The notes under the pieces are model-generated. The model was given only the letters and a program-made list of their open reading frames with translations. It was not told the origin of the DNA and did no database searches. Positions 10,936 to 24,783 of a DNA stretch of 64,000 nucleotides are shown here, one piece after another. The position numbers were made by a program, and so were the translations under genes. Origin of the DNA: Lumnitzera littorea (lineage: Eukaryota > Streptophyta > Magnoliopsida > Myrtales > Combretaceae); contig JAMXBB010000004.1 of NCBI GenBank assembly GCA_024138015.1, forward strand, positions 106,238,365 through 106,302,364. Reading direction: 5' to 3'. Positions within the stretch are counted from its first letter, which is position 1. Each line of letters opens with the position of its first letter.

Positions 10936-11500
10936 AATAACACATCTACTAAGATCCATCATCCTATGATCTATATGAATAACACCATGGGGAATCATAG
11001 TCTCTTGTAATAAAAACAAGCCATCTGATATAACTCCTTTTATCATCATCAAACCTCTATAGGTTACCTTTACATCATTAAATCTTACTGTAATATTGTA
11101 ACCAATATCATCCAATGTGAAACATAATGATATATTCATGCCACATATCCTACAGTTGATACCATGCACATTTGCTTATTATGTAATCTAATCTAAACTC
11201 TATCTTAGCAATTTCCAACCTTTATTCATTGTCTACCTACATGGTACTAGTTTACTTGGTTTAAAACTAATCTCTTTGTAATACATGTAGGTAGAGACTT
11301 ATTTTGAGTATCTCCTTTGATTGTTTGAATTCAGTAACATCTTATAATGCTTAGACTTAGCTATTGCCACATCATCAACTACTTTAGCCCTGTCATATTG
11401 CATCTTACATTGATTGTACCTTTTTAGACACTTTACCATTGTGTAGGTGTTCTTCATATGGTAAAAGCATAATATAACCTAATTTTTAGACTTCCTTCTA
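10819..11500 (-). pseudogene. Ty1/copia gag-pol remnant (gag zinc-knuckle and pre-integrase region)
   Basis: The open frame 10819-11169 encodes 116 residues that match the GAG-pre-integrase region of copia polyproteins: GYNITVRFND, then a GLMMIKGVISDGLFLLQ pattern (a hydrophobic strand, a basic turn, then 'GLF-LLQ'). Further upstream on - (about 11290-11470) a broken frame reads LCFYHMKNTYTMVKC, a plausible decayed CCHC zinc knuckle, with stops between. Integrase, reverse transcriptase and RNase H are absent. The remnant runs directly into LTR-like sequence, so most of pol has been deleted. Not functional. Confidence 0.6.
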
Positions 11501-12257
11501 TAAGTGCCATAGGATATCCATCAATCTATAGCAATTAGCTTTCATATCATAACCTCACTACTCGTAGATCCCATCTTATGGTCTAGGTGGTTCTTAATCA
11601 ATAAATTTAATCCTAAACCCTTAGATTGAAGATGCAAGATAGACGCATGTAGTTAAACTTGGTCAAATCTAAATTCGCAAATAGTAAAATAATTATAGTG
11701 AACCACATTGAGTCCTTAATCACCTATGCCATATAATTGGGATGCTTTGCCTTAGACCTATAATGGTAATAATTATAGGAAGATATTTTAAGATGTAGAA
11801 TGACTTTAAGGTTAGGATTTTGTAAATGGTGGTCGAGCATTTGAGTAGAACAAGTAGTTAAGAGAATGAGGTTAAGTGTACGAATTAGGACTTTTTTTTT
11901 TTTTAACCAAAATTAAAGTATATAAAGAACATAATGACTAGTTGGCTTGAGCCAATTTAATACTTAGCTTTTGCCTAGATATAATGCATTTTTAAGTTAA
12001 AGTGAGATAGGAACATAATTTTGGAGTTTTTTCTTTTTTCCTTTTTAACCTTTCCCTCCTCTTCTCTCTTAAGAGCTTTCATTGAACATACTTTATTTAT
12101 TTATTTTATAAAAAATTTCCAATATATATATAATACCATACACAATTCTTACTTATTAGAATATATTGTAAGAATAAGTAAGTAAAGTTGCTTTAAATAA
12201 GTCAAGATTTTTATAACCAAAAAATGTAATAGTGATTAGGGTTGGCAATTTAAGACT
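11501..12257. other. Non-coding, probably further decayed copia leader
   Basis: No intact feature is seen. The segment follows the gag side of the copia remnant and may be its 5' part. A T-run lies near 11890-11903. Confidence 0.3.
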
Positions 12258-13206
12258 CATACATAAGGGTGAGCAAGTACATGGTAGATAGGGTATGAGC
12301 TATTCTTGTACCTTATTTTGTAAATATAGGTTTAAAAACTTTGCTACCCATACCTTCTCTTGTGGTACCATGGAACAACCTTATACCCTGTAGATTGTAC
12401 AAAGTATAGGGTAAGGGTACCTTGTAAACCCTATATATATATATTTTTTGTTTTCCTTATAAATTTTAAAATGGATTTTTTAACAAAGTATAAAATAAAC
12501 CTAACCATTTTTTTTTCAAAAGCAATTGCTTAATTTAGCCAATCTTTTAAATAATGTAATGAATTGAGTCTATTTAGGTTTATTCCCAACCATTTGTTTT
12601 TTTTTTTCCTTAAATGGTTCTTTAACCATTATTATTATTATAGATGAATTTTTACGAAAGTATTATATAAAATATTCTTTGCGTAAAAAAAAGTATTCAT
12701 TTTGTAATAATCAAATTGTAGATTCACACATATTCTTTTTTTTTTTTTTTTTAACTTTAGTAGAATTGTACTTTGTAAATGAGGAAAATGGAGTAGAATA
12801 AAAATTCAATAAATAAAAGACTAAAAAGGAAGATACTAACGTGAGCATATTAGGTTTAGTCTAGGGAACTCATGGCATGTGCTTTGTTATTTTTCTTTTA
12901 AGCCTGTACAAATGAAATGGTATTCTTTTTTATTTATTAATTTTATTTAGTTATTATTATAAGATAAGTACAAAGTACCTCAGAACCTGTATTTTATATA
13001 CTTCACAATAAAAGTTTTAGGGTGGGCATCTAGTACTTTGATCTCATTCTTATACTCGTACCCTACCTTATAGGTACATGTTTCGAAAAATTACTATTTG
13101 GAATCAATCATGTAACCTTAAATACTCACTTGGAACCTACTCGATCGAATAGGATTCAGATATCTACCTTATACAATAGGATTACTCGCTTATCTCTACA
13201 TACACA
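12258..13206. mobile_element. Non-autonomous hAT-like element with imperfect 8-bp target duplication
   Basis: The element spans 12266-13198 (933 bp). It begins AGGGTGAGCAAGTA, and the inverted right end reads TAGAGATAAGCGAGTA; nearly all differences are transitions. It is flanked by CATACATA (12258-12265) and CATACACA (13199-13206), a 7/8 match of the size hAT transposases produce. GGTACC-rich subterminal sequence occurs at both ends in opposite orientation (about 12360-12425 and 13050-13075). No transposase is encoded. Confidence 0.55.
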
Positions 13207-14631
13207 CTACATGACATGATTTAAATGAGCTAATATGTATAAAAAATTTAACTATGAGATACAAACGGATTAGATTCGTTTAATTAGGATTAAAATCATA
13301 TTTGAGTTTAAACTAAGCTTTCAAACTACACGAGATACGCTATATATTCTTTTAAATTTACATTTTGTTGGATAAATTATTTTTTTCTAAATTAGAGATC
13401 TCAATAAAAGGTATGGGATATTTTTAGATTTATATTCTTATTACTACATTGTAGTTTAAATGGGTAAAGAATTATGAACTTATGTATAAATATTTTTTGG
13501 TCTCCATTGAAAATCCGATAAGCAATATGATAAATTTCGAAATTAACACTCATAGAAATACTTCTATCCATTTAAATTATGGTTGTACTTAATTTAATAA
13601 TGTTATATAATTTAAATTTAATAATATTATATACTTTTCTTGATGCATCATAGTTTAAATGAGCAAAACATTACGATTTATATATAGATTCTTTAATTGT
13701 CCTCCTTTAAAATTTTGCAAATCATGTGATAAATTTGGAAATAAACCTAAATAATAGTATTAATATCCATTTAATCCTTGATTTCACTTGATTTAGTTAT
13801 GTTATATAACTTAATTTTTAAAATTTTCTATATTAGTAAGATTTGCTTTACTAAAACCTTCATTTGGGTTATAATTTTATATTAAATATAAAGATAAAGA
13901 TATCGTGTTGTATATTTTTATAAAATTTAAATATTATTATCGTTATTTTTCCTTTGTATCTATAAATAAACTTTTTTAATCAATAAACAATATCAAAAGA
14001 TAAATGAAATATGATATAGTAATACAAATTATTAACTTTAATATAAATGGATTCAACCCGAATGTGAGATATGCTAGATCACAGGTTTAAGTTTTCATAT
14101 ACGAGTAATAAATAAGTTGTATCATAGATTTAGGTTTTTCGAATATGAACCTCTTTAGATATAAAAATATGATACAACGTGATAATAAGAATTGTTAACC
14201 TTAATAGTGATATTTTGATGGGATAAATGGGGTTGGATTTCCTTCTCTCTTAATAGTTATAATGGTAGTTGAAAAAAGAATTGCTTTATATGCTCAATAC
14301 TTAGTAGTTCAATATTTGTTTATAATAAATTGCGAATATTCTACTAAATTTTGTAATAATAATAATAATAACGAGGACCAGCGATCAATGGTCTGATATA
14401 ACCTAGCTAATTACAATACTCTTATCTGTTCGATCTAAATCTTTATGGGCATCTCCTTTTCATTTTATCCAAAGGAAGTGTGATTTAGGCCATGCAAATA
14501 TATACCCTCTTGTTTAAGCAATCATGATGGCCTAGGATTAGGGCCACATAAAAATCCTAATGGCAATCGATGAAAAGAACAAGGATACTCTAGAGAAAAG
14601 CGTTTGGAATGAATTCCAAACTGGCAAACTC
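13207..14631. other. A+T-rich repeat-like DNA without a gene
   Basis: Two parts (about 13215-13340 and 14045-14170) share words such as 'gagatacg/gagatatg' and 'gggtttaag'-like runs, as in degraded hAT-type elements, but I could not fix their ends. No coding potential. Confidence 0.3.
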
Positions 14632-14659
14632 AAATCCCAAATCCCAAATCCCAAATCCC
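14632..14659 (+). repeat. Tandem AAATCCC heptamer, four copies
   Basis: Four perfect AAATCCC units are seen, with a further AAATCC close by. This is not the plant telomere heptamer (CCCTAAA). It lies in a short ORF (14560-14805) that I consider non-coding. Confidence 0.9.
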
Positions 14660-14812
14660 ATACCTCAAATCCATTTTGGATCAGACATGAAGTTGACTGG
14701 GTTATACCAACGGGTCATCTTGGAGTATTTATTAAAAGTCTAACGCAGCAAGCTTTTGCGTTTTTCAATATAAATTTATACACTTTACCCTCAAGCAGTT
14801 TATAAAATGATT

Positions 14813-14839
14813 AATATATATATATATATATATATATAT
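14813..14839. repeat. (TA)n microsatellite
   Basis: About 13 TA dinucleotides in a row are seen directly. Confidence 0.95.
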
Positions 14840-17800
14840 TTGGTATCGAAGTAAGTTTATGATAGCAATGTTAAATTTGGTATCCGAATTTTATCAATTT
14901 TTGCAATAAATATCTTAAATTTGAAAGTGTCAATATATTATCTATAAATTTTTCAAGATTATTTATAGTACATTGATTAGATAGTTAGTTAAAAAAATAA
15001 GTAAAATTTAAGTAATTAATTATAAAAATAAATAAATTTAAACAATTAATTATGAAAATCGATAAAATTTAAATATTTAATTCAAATTTTGAATTTCATA
15101 TAATTAATTACAAAAATTTGTAAAGCTTTTGAAAGTATAAAATATGTCACTCGCCCAATTTATCGATACAAAATTGCCAGTTTCCAAGTAAGTGTATCTG
15201 CATTTCACAGATCAGAGTGTCACTTTTTTTCCCATGGAAATTAAGAAAATTCCCAGAAGGGGGCAGGCAAGAAGGTGAGGACAGCGATGTGACCCAAAGG
15301 CATAATAATTGATATTCTTGTATGACGCCAGACCCAAAAACACTATGCCTATATGGCTGTATGGAGGCAAAGATTCCAACTGTCCATCTCTAACGTGACG
15401 CTCCTCCCATTTCTAACAGTGCCCTAGGGGTTCCTCTATCAATACTCACCACCCAACCTGTTTAATTATGAAAAACACTGTTTATTTTCAGAAAAAATTA
15501 TCTTTTTATTTATTTATTTATTTATTTATTTTTCCCTTCGCAGATTACCTTGAAATTTCTCATTACATTTCACTAGTATGATTTGCATCTGATGCAGTAG
15601 TTTGGGTATTGGTTTCGCGAAATTCAACTTGGACTTCGATTTCTTAAAATGACTCACTTTGGTACTTTACTTAAAATTAGGATAGATTGTAAAATACTAA
15701 TGTGCCTTTTTTGCTTATTTTTATATTAAGTACTTAAAACTCTAAATCTTTATAAAATATGTTCTGAGGTTTGTTTTACTATTTTATTTTTGGATAAAAT
15801 AATAAAAAACATTAAAATTGAAAAGATGTGTAAAATCAAGATAAAAATGATTATGCTAAAGTTGAAAGAAAATTTTTGAAAATATTTGGATGTTAGATGC
15901 TCAATTTTAAAGATTAGAATTAAGAGGACATGATGTAAATATAAGAGATTATAACTGATATAGTTTAGTAGTATAAATATTAGTTTCTCAACGGGATGTA
16001 TTAGATTCAGATCTCTCTCTTTAAGTTTAATATATAATAGTTGGCTAAATAAATAAATATAAAAGGTATATTTGTACTGTCCTCTTAAAAATTATTACGA
16101 ATATACATTAATTTGATGATAAAAGAAAAAAAAAAAACAGAGAAAAAAAAAGGGGGGGATTTATAATGTATTATACCCTACACGATATTGGTAGTAAGTT
16201 ATACTAAAAAGAGAGGTTTTTGCAAATTATATGCTGAGTGAGTATAAATATTCTATCACTGGGTTTTACTACATAAAATGATGCCCATGGGTAGATACAT
16301 TAGTACATGTAGTTCAGTAAGTCTACCTTTCGTAACTGCATTCGGTTTCTCTAACATTTTCCTACTCAAAAAAAAAAAAAGAAAAAAAAAAAGAAAAAGA
16401 AAAGAAAATGATATATATTGCCACCTTATTAGGAATGCCATCTCAAGTAGTGACAAAAACTCCGAAAGTCAGTGTTTCATTTGTCTGTGGTTACCATTAG
16501 CCAATCCATGATTCAAGTCTAGCACCTCAAGCATTTAATAAATAAATTTCATAAACATATCAGAACCTTATCAGTAAACGTATCGAGCCATGGACATCAT
16601 ACGCTCTATTGAAATAGATTTAGAATAAAACCGACTATATCTGATCATAGTTGGCCTTTCATTGCTAGCTACAAGTTACCCTCGTATTTTGCATATTACT
16701 TTTGGTAAAACTTATTTTTTGAAAAAAGATCTTTGCAATTGAATATATTGCATTTATAAATTGATTGTCGTATATTTATTTGAAAGAATATATTTCTTTT
16801 TGACTTTCCATGAGTAATTGGTAGTAAGTACAATCAACTATTTATTAATACATATGCCTTATTCTTAATTGAGGGGGAAAAAAAACAAATTTTTTCTTTC
16901 CTCGAGCATTTCCCTATATGATTAATTCATTTAATTCTTGTCAATAAATTATTTTACTTGATTATTTACTATTTTTTAGTCATTATAATGTGAGTGTAGC
17001 ATCTGTTAGTATATTTAAAAATTATGTTTATTTATTTCATATAAATAAGATATAAATATAAAAAAAAAAAACAACAAAAGGACCCAAATATTGTTTCCTA
17101 GTCATTTCAGTTATTGCTTGAGAAAACATCAGCACTCATGGCCTTTCTCTCTCCTTGGTCCTCCATCTATAAAAGTTGATGATCATATAGGGACATATAT
17201 ATTGCATTTTTCAGTGATATAAAAGCTAGGATTCTCTCTCTTATGGCAGTCTTGTTTTAAGCAAGATGCAGAATTATACCGACGTACCATATATATTTTC
17301 TTTCCCCCTTTTCACTATTATTAGTGAATGGATGATGGGAATTGACAGGTAAATAACCTACACACACAGTGGGCACACTGTGCTTCCTTTTAGCTAGGAA
17401 ACAAAACGTCTATTTATCATATATGTCATTTCTATGCATTGTACATATCCGTTCGTATAATACAAATAAATATTTTGCCTGATCTAAATTGTAAAATAAA
17501 GCCAACGGTGTATATCAATTGTGCTATGTAACTCTCTCCCACTCAATTACTGTTAAGGGTGGAAATAATTTGAGTTAGAAATGATGTATTCATAATTAAA
17601 GTGATTGTAATGTAATGATATGAACATGAGTCTCTTAATAGGATACATGTAATTCAAATCCTCTCTTTCTTGTAATTGGCCAAAAAGAAATGGTATACTT
17701 ATTGATTTGAAGCTGTAGCTCAACTTGCTCAATTAAGCTTACTCCATTTTAATATAAAAACATTTGAGGTAAATTGTATAGTCATTCTAAAAACTTTAGA

Positions 17801-19507
17801 AATTCCATTGAACCTCAATTTTTTTTTGAAAGTGACACTAACTCCTGCCGTCAATGGTCGACAACAGCCCTTGCCCTTCTAAATCGAGCTTCAATTTATT
17901 TTATTTTATTTTTTTCTTTCATGTTAAATTTTTAAATTAATTATTTCAACTAGTTAAATATATAAAAAATATAGATAAATTTTTATGTTAGTGTCCAAGT
18001 CAATTGCAATCACACATATAGGCAGCCAAGTTAAGTCCAATATATAGCAAGATTCATGCTTGTTTTAGAAGAATAAGTACTGACTTTTGAAAAAATTAGA
18101 GACTAAACTTTCTTTTTCATTTTTTTTTTAAGAAAATGATCCATGTAACTTTTCCAGATTTTTTTTTTTCTAATAAAAGAATATTTATGCTTAAATTCAA
18201 CTTGAACTTAGACTTAGATTTGAATTTAATTTGAGTTTGATTAAGCTCACAAGTTTATTACTTAATGGTATGATATTCAAACTCAATTAAGTGAATTACT
18301 TAAATAACTTAAGCTTGAGCTTGATCTTCATACTGAATATTGAGCCAAATTTGGGTAGATGTAGTGAACCTTTACCCTTAAATAATGTTAAAATGGCTAA
18401 CATTAACACAGGCGAATTGCAATTATAACTTCGTAATTACGTTATTATACGATTACCAGAAGTAACGACAGGTAGACGTAAATATAATCAATCGTTCACA
18501 ATTCATATCGTCAGACTTCTACATTGACTCGTTTTAAAGAGTAAGTTAGACCATTGGGCATAAATTCGGATCTATTAAAGACGTCACTTCCTATTAATCA
18601 TTCTCTTGGGGTATCCATTAAATCTGAAGTTTTGAAGACAAAACAATTTGTCTACGTGCAGCTTTAATGGTATTAATAGGTTGCATGGTTGAATTAATAG
18701 CGTGTAAAGTATTAAAATAATTTTAATTTGTAAAATATGAACGATAGTTTTTTAAAATTACCTACTATTACAAATATGTATCTAAATATCATTAATATCT
18801 GCTTACCATTTATCTAAAATATATGATACATTAATAACAGTGAATCTCTATTTACTTATGTTAATTAGGCTTTGTCACGTTTTTAGAAACTGCTCATATG
18901 AAAAATATGTGTGAAAAAGACAAATAAATAACATGAAAAATTAATATGATATATTTAATTTGTGGAGGGGCCAAATATATTATAATAGGCCAAAGCTTCA
19001 TGGTAATTTACAGATAATTAGTTGAACTGTAGACTGGATTTAAGAAATTAGATCCAAGTTTGTATTAGTTTACAATTTGTAACTGATGGACTTTGAAGAG
19101 AATCTGTTAAGATTGATCTCTCTAGCTTTAACCTTTATTTGCATGCTTATATATTTGTTAACTTAAATATGCCAAGCAGTGACTCGCAGCAAGTCTCATT
19201 GATCTATTCCCTCGATGTTGAAGCAATCTGACTAGAGGTTATAGATCGACAAGATCTATAAGTGCCATCTAGCTCTCATCCGAAAGACACCTAATTTCTA
19301 GTGCATTCAAGTTACTTTTGCTCAAGAGATTTAGGCAGTAACAGATGGTGTTATTATCTATGCTTCGACTATTACACTTCATCCCACCACGCTTGTTCGT
19401 AGAGATTATTTATTCATCCTCTTCGATCTTCTCCATTCCCTCCCACTTATTGAGTCCCATCCAAAGTGCAACATTTGACGCTTATGCATGAAGTACATGA
19501 CATGCCA
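14840..19507. other. Gene-free A+T-rich region with simple repeats
   Basis: No gene is supported. Visible items: a (TTTA)n run at about 15504-15532; a polypurine stretch at about 16123-16160 (A runs followed by seven G); A/G tracts at about 16370-16406; a hairpin CACAGTG-GGCA-CACTGTG at 17365-17382; and a CTTGAACTTAGACTTAGA-type repeat at about 18190-18360. The interval 15180-15460 is less A+T-rich and might be a relic of something older. Confidence 0.45.
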
Positions 19508-21090
19508 TAGGGACGGCAATTTGGGATTCGATTCATAAATCCGAACACGACTATAAACTAGTTTGTGTCGATAAAAATCAGCAAGAATAATAAATGGTTT
19601 AGATTCAGACATGACATATTTACATCTATATTTAGGTCTACGTATTGCACCTAGATCTATTTATGAGTCCGTTTATTAAATGAGTTTTGCAAACTAAGTC
19701 ATAGATTAGACCTGTAAACCCGTTTAATGTTAATGAATTTGTGTCTTTATTTTACTTTTCCTTCATGTGCATTAGTTTCTAATTTAGATTAAGGTTTTAA
19801 GTTTTCTAACTTTCCTTTCCTTTTCATTTACTGTTGCACATACACATGTCATAATTATCTCTTTCTTCTTCTTATATATAGTGGGGCATTTCTAAAGTTA
19901 TAAATCTCAAATTCTTTATTACAGGTATGAGTATGATGATTTACTTTTTATATTATATACTCTTTGTTTAGATAGTCAAATTAAAATGTCTTTTATTGTA
20001 TGTGAAGCTCTAGACATAAGAAATCAACTTATCATGAGCTAACGATATTTTATGTTAGTTTTGTTTTCTTTCGGTTGACATTCTGTTTTAAAGTGACTCC
20101 ATCAAATTATATATTTAAAGATGGGGAGATGGAGTTTTAGTTCACAATTCGTGCGAATTCATCCGATTGAAAAATCTTATAAGAGAAAGATTATCATATA
20201 TATATAGAGAGATGGGGTTAGTTCAAAAAGTAAGAGCTAAATATCACTGTTTGTGATTCATCCCAGTTTTATCTTGTGAGGCAAGATGATCTCATGATTC
20301 ATTAATAGAAGTATCTATTTAATTTTATGTATGTTTTTTTGGCCAATAATTTTTTAATTTTTCTATAGTTTGATTATCAAGTGTTTGGTTCTCTTTTAAA
20401 AAATTTTCGCTTCTATATTTTTGATAATTTTTTAGGATGATAGCAATTGTATCCTACTCTATGCTCTTCTGAGGTGCTATATTTGTGTGTGAGAACCAAC
20501 TTTAGCTAAAAATTTTAAATTACGCAGCTGCTAAAATTTTTATCTATATAATGACGTTATAGGGCTTTCCCCCCCTTTTTTTTTTCTTTCTTAAATTGTT
20601 CTTTTCTTCTTTTCTTTTTTTACTTTCATATTACTTCATCAGGCATGATTTACTTGCTAAAGTTGGCTTTATACACAGAATGTAGCCAATGACATTTTAG
20701 ATTTGTTATTTTTTATTAGATTTTACTTCATGAAAATTTTTGTTTGGCTTCTAATTTTATGTTCGGTGCTGGAAAACCCTATATCATTTACATTTATTGA
20801 TATTAGTTTTATGACTATCCTCTTTCCATTTGTTAGGTTTTAATTTTTTAAGTATTCTATAAATTCATTTATAGGTTTCTAATTGATAAACATTTCTAAT
20901 TAGACATGAGATATGCCTATAAAACATATCGAATTATAGATTTAGGTTTTCTTACACAATTCATAAACAAATTGTGGTATGGGCTAGGGTTTTCAAAAAA
21001 TGACCTGTTTAAACATACATATAAAATATAATATGATAACATAAATTTTCAGCCTAATTTCATGCTCAAGAATCCTCATATTTACATCTA
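19508..21090. mobile_element. Possible hAT-like non-autonomous element
   Basis: The left end TAGGGACGGCAATTTGGG and the inverted right end TAGATGTAAATATGAGG share a TAG start and a similar following block (…TGGGATTC and …GAGGATTC). Subterminal 'gattcataaatccgaacac' and 'acccgtttaatg'-type words are typical of a widespread plant family. I found no matching 8-bp duplication, so the boundaries are doubtful. Confidence 0.3.
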
Positions 21091-24000
21091 TTAAAGAGAA
21101 GAGCAATAGAAATAAGGTTTTATTATTATGGTTGTCGTGGTTTGGTAAAGTACCTTAATCAATGAGAAACGATTAGGACAAATAGAAACAATTGGAGGCA
21201 GAGTGGGAAAAGCTTAACCATAAAATGATTTCCTCTGGGAGTCAATAATTCAACAAGTCAATTTATACCACATATATCTGGTAACAAGCATATTGCTTGT
21301 AGTTGCATTTCTGGAATAATATACAGAGTCATCTGTACCCACACATTGCTTACACACTAACAGCTAGCATTCTTGGCTCCTACAATTCCACCATTATTGG
21401 AGTAGTGGAATTTAATTCCCTTAGCTATATATATATATATATATATACATACATATATGTGTGTAGTATATAAGTACAATTTACGGATATGGGTTTATAT
21501 AACTATATATCTTATGTGGTCGGCCTTAAATAATTCTGATAAACATAAAATTACATGATTTCATTAATATTTTAAAAATGGAAGTAAAGTGTTTCCTTGA
21601 TTAATGAGGGATTGTTGCTTGCACTTAGGGTTAGCTCGGCTTGATTAATAAATGAGCTGAGTTTAAACTGAAAATAAAGCTCGTTTATTTAAATGAGTCG
21701 AGCTCGAACTTCAATTCAAATTCGTAATCTAACTCGTTTAAATTCATGAGTAAACTTACAGGTTATATATATATATATATTACAAATACTAAATATTATT
21801 TAGATTATTCAAATTCAAATATTAATATCTATATAATATATATAAATATATAATATGTTATAGGATAATATATTAAGTTTATCTTATTTAATATTTATTT
21901 ATATATTTCTTCATTTGATATATGTAGACTCGTAAGTAAGCTCGAAGTCGATTGGCTTTAGACTTGGTTCTACTCGAGTTTGATTAATAAATAAGTTAAG
22001 CTTAAACTTAAGACAAATCTTGTTTATTTGAATCAACTAAGCCTAAACTTTAGTTTTAGACTTAATAAAAAGTTCGATTCAAACTTAAGCTCAATAATTT
22101 TCAAATATGTGGCTAGGCACTCATTTGCATCTCTACTTGCTCTCAAATGCATTAAGATTGGTATCATTTGCCAAATGCTTGTGGTGCGAACACCATTTTC
22201 CCATTAGGATTCAACGCTCGATATCCTTTTTTTTAACTTTATAAAATATATAGTTGGTAGCAAAATAAAAAGGGAAAAAGTACAAATACAAGTTTTTTTA
22301 AACTCTTAAAGCGTAATTTTATTTAATTATAACTTATGAAATATATAGATAACCTTAAATTGTTTTTAAAATGCCCAAAATCATGTTAAGAAGACCATAA
22401 ATAAGATGCCCTAAAATCTTATGAATTATTATAGGTTTCTAATAGAACGGTCCCCTCTATGGTAAATCAAACAACAAATGATTTTTTTCTTGGTCACAAA
22501 TAAATTAATGTAAGACTTTAGTTTGGATGTAAGAATAGTTAATGTGGATATATGAAAGAAAGATGGTAAGCTGTCAACTTCAAAAGCATTAAGGGCCAAG
22601 AATTGTGGTCTCAGAAAAGGCAGCATGGCATTGACTTATTTCTGGTCCACAAAGGCGTCATCCCTCTGGATCACTGAATCAGGAACCCTAGCTGTCGATG
22701 CACCGCCCAGCATTAATCCGTTTCTCATTTAACACACATTCTTCGTTACTTCCATTTTATATATCATATATGATATTATGGGCTAATCTCATAATTAATT
22801 GGGCTCAAAGCTCATGCCCGATCTCAATCTCCTTGCTTGGATTTAAAGAGATGTGAAAACAAATAGACTAATAGTTAAAAGAAGCCAAATAGTTGATGGG
22901 TTTGATTTATTGAAATCTAGGAAAAAATAAAGTTGTCGATAATTTCTATTTTATCGTTTATGACATGATTTATGAAAATTGAGTATAATTTATCATGATA
23001 TTATGATGACATGATATTACTATAGAATTTTCTTAATCAAAAGTATAATATCCATTATTGAAAAGCTAACATAGAATAAATAAACTGTATAAAACCGTAT
23101 GATCTTATTTATTTTATATGTTACAACTTACAATTTTAATAGAGGATATTGCTAAAAGTGAGTCGATAAGTAATCTACCTACTGTTTTGCTTTCTTCTTC
23201 CTTTTCTCCTTCACCGTTGGACTATCTCCTTTACCCTTTCATAAGATCAACTTCAACTTCCGTGAATCGGATCGAGCCCATATATAAAGAAGGGTCAAGA
23301 GCTTAAAATTGATAAATTTGCACAAGTATTTCGAAGCACTTGCTAACAACTAAAGCATCACGATGGGTGCTAATTGTATCTTATCCATAAAAAAAAAAAA
23401 AAAAAAAAAGAGAGAGAGAGAACAAACAATTTGTTTCCCATTTGTTAATAGGGTAAAGTACGGTCATAAGAAAATTCTTTTGTTAGGAAATGGTCATACA
23501 TGGTTCACAAAGTTTATAAATAAGCTTTGAAACTCTGTCTCTTGATAATTAGTATCAAAGCTTTACCTGCATGTGTAATCACACTATTGTACCAAGAAAT
23601 TTTATCAGTTCACATTTAAACTTTGCGCTTCCTATAAATTTAAAAATTTTGCTGATATATCGTCAATCGAGTGCGTGCGCATATATGTGCGTGAGGTATT
23701 GTCTGTTTGTTTAGGTCATATAATAGCCTATAATCAAAATGCTACTCAAAATAGAAGAAGACTTTTCTGTAAGAGTTGTTCAGCCCATCTATTTATAGCG
23801 ATTTGAACATGAATCCCGTGCACGAGAATAGTGTCAGTTGGCTGCTTACTAGGATACGAAGTTATCTCTAACATGTAGTAAGAGAAAACAATTAATAAAA
23901 AAAAAAAAACCTCGTGTTAATATTCCAGGAAATATTTTTCGAAGAGAATAACAATGATTAAACTTTACCTTATCCTATAGTTAAGGTTATCAACTGTTTA

Positions 24001-24783
24001 CAGTTGGAAAGGGGTAGAGGTTTTCATTCTTTTGAATTCCACTTCTTTCCTTTTAATAAAGTTATACGGACCATGATGTCCTCCTACAAGACATTAACCA
24101 AATTTTTCGAATTCTCAATAATTTTCTTTTTCCCTTTCTTCCATGCAGTTTCAGGGAAAATATTATTTTAACACTAGTAAAACAAAAGATATACTTCACA
24201 ATCCCATTGGTGGCTCTAGAACCACAAGCCTGAATTATTTAGACATGCTTTACGGTTTAATTTATCATTTTGGAATATCCTCAGTGTTTACTTAATAAGT
24301 GGAATTTCTGTTCAATCAAGTCTGCAAGGAATTTGCATTTCGGAACGAACTCTGAAATACAACAATTGCCTTTCCGAAAATTATTCTTTATCAGAAAAGA
24401 ATTACCCGCCACCAGATATAAATATCTCATAATATTATGTATTAATTCTTCTATTTGAAACGGTATGAAGTATCTAACACTATTTAACACGATATAAGAG
24501 ATGTATTCAATGTGCAAAAGGTGCCATCTTTATGAAATAAAAACGAAAAGAAAAGCCACATAGATAGGTATCTCCTAAAGGTTTTGATGCTCTAATGACA
24601 AAAAATTATCCTTTTTTAAATGAAAGCAGTCTTAACGCGACTCTGAGTAGTGCCAAGCAAAGAAAACACTGTCATAGTGAAGAAAAGCTCTTGATTCCAA
24701 GTTCTGTCCTCTCCTCAGAGTCTTTACGTTGTTAAATATTCCTACCATTTCATTATCTTGCCATAATCAATAAACATTGGACA
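21091..24783. other. Gene-free region with CTCG/GAGC-rich dispersed repeat
   Basis: The part 21620-22125 is a repeat with GAGCTCGAACTT, 'ttgattaataaatgagc' and 'ctcgtttatttaaatgagt' words in two half-copies; a relative lies at 59040-59430. TA runs are at 21427-21449 and 21765-21780, and an A-run plus (AG)n at about 23390-23420. Nothing coding is recognised. The interval 22620-22720 is less A+T-rich and unassigned. Confidence 0.45.

Noticed and set aside
14632..14659. Telomere-like repeat
   Set aside because: The unit is AAATCCC, not the plant telomere unit CCCTAAA.
14560..14805. 81-codon frame containing the heptamer repeat
   Set aside because: No homology that I recognise; the repeat and the flanking A+T-rich DNA suggest chance.
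16123..16160. Polypurine tract as evidence of an LTR element
   Set aside because: A-runs followed by G7 resemble a polypurine tract, but no LTR or coding remnant could be matched around it.
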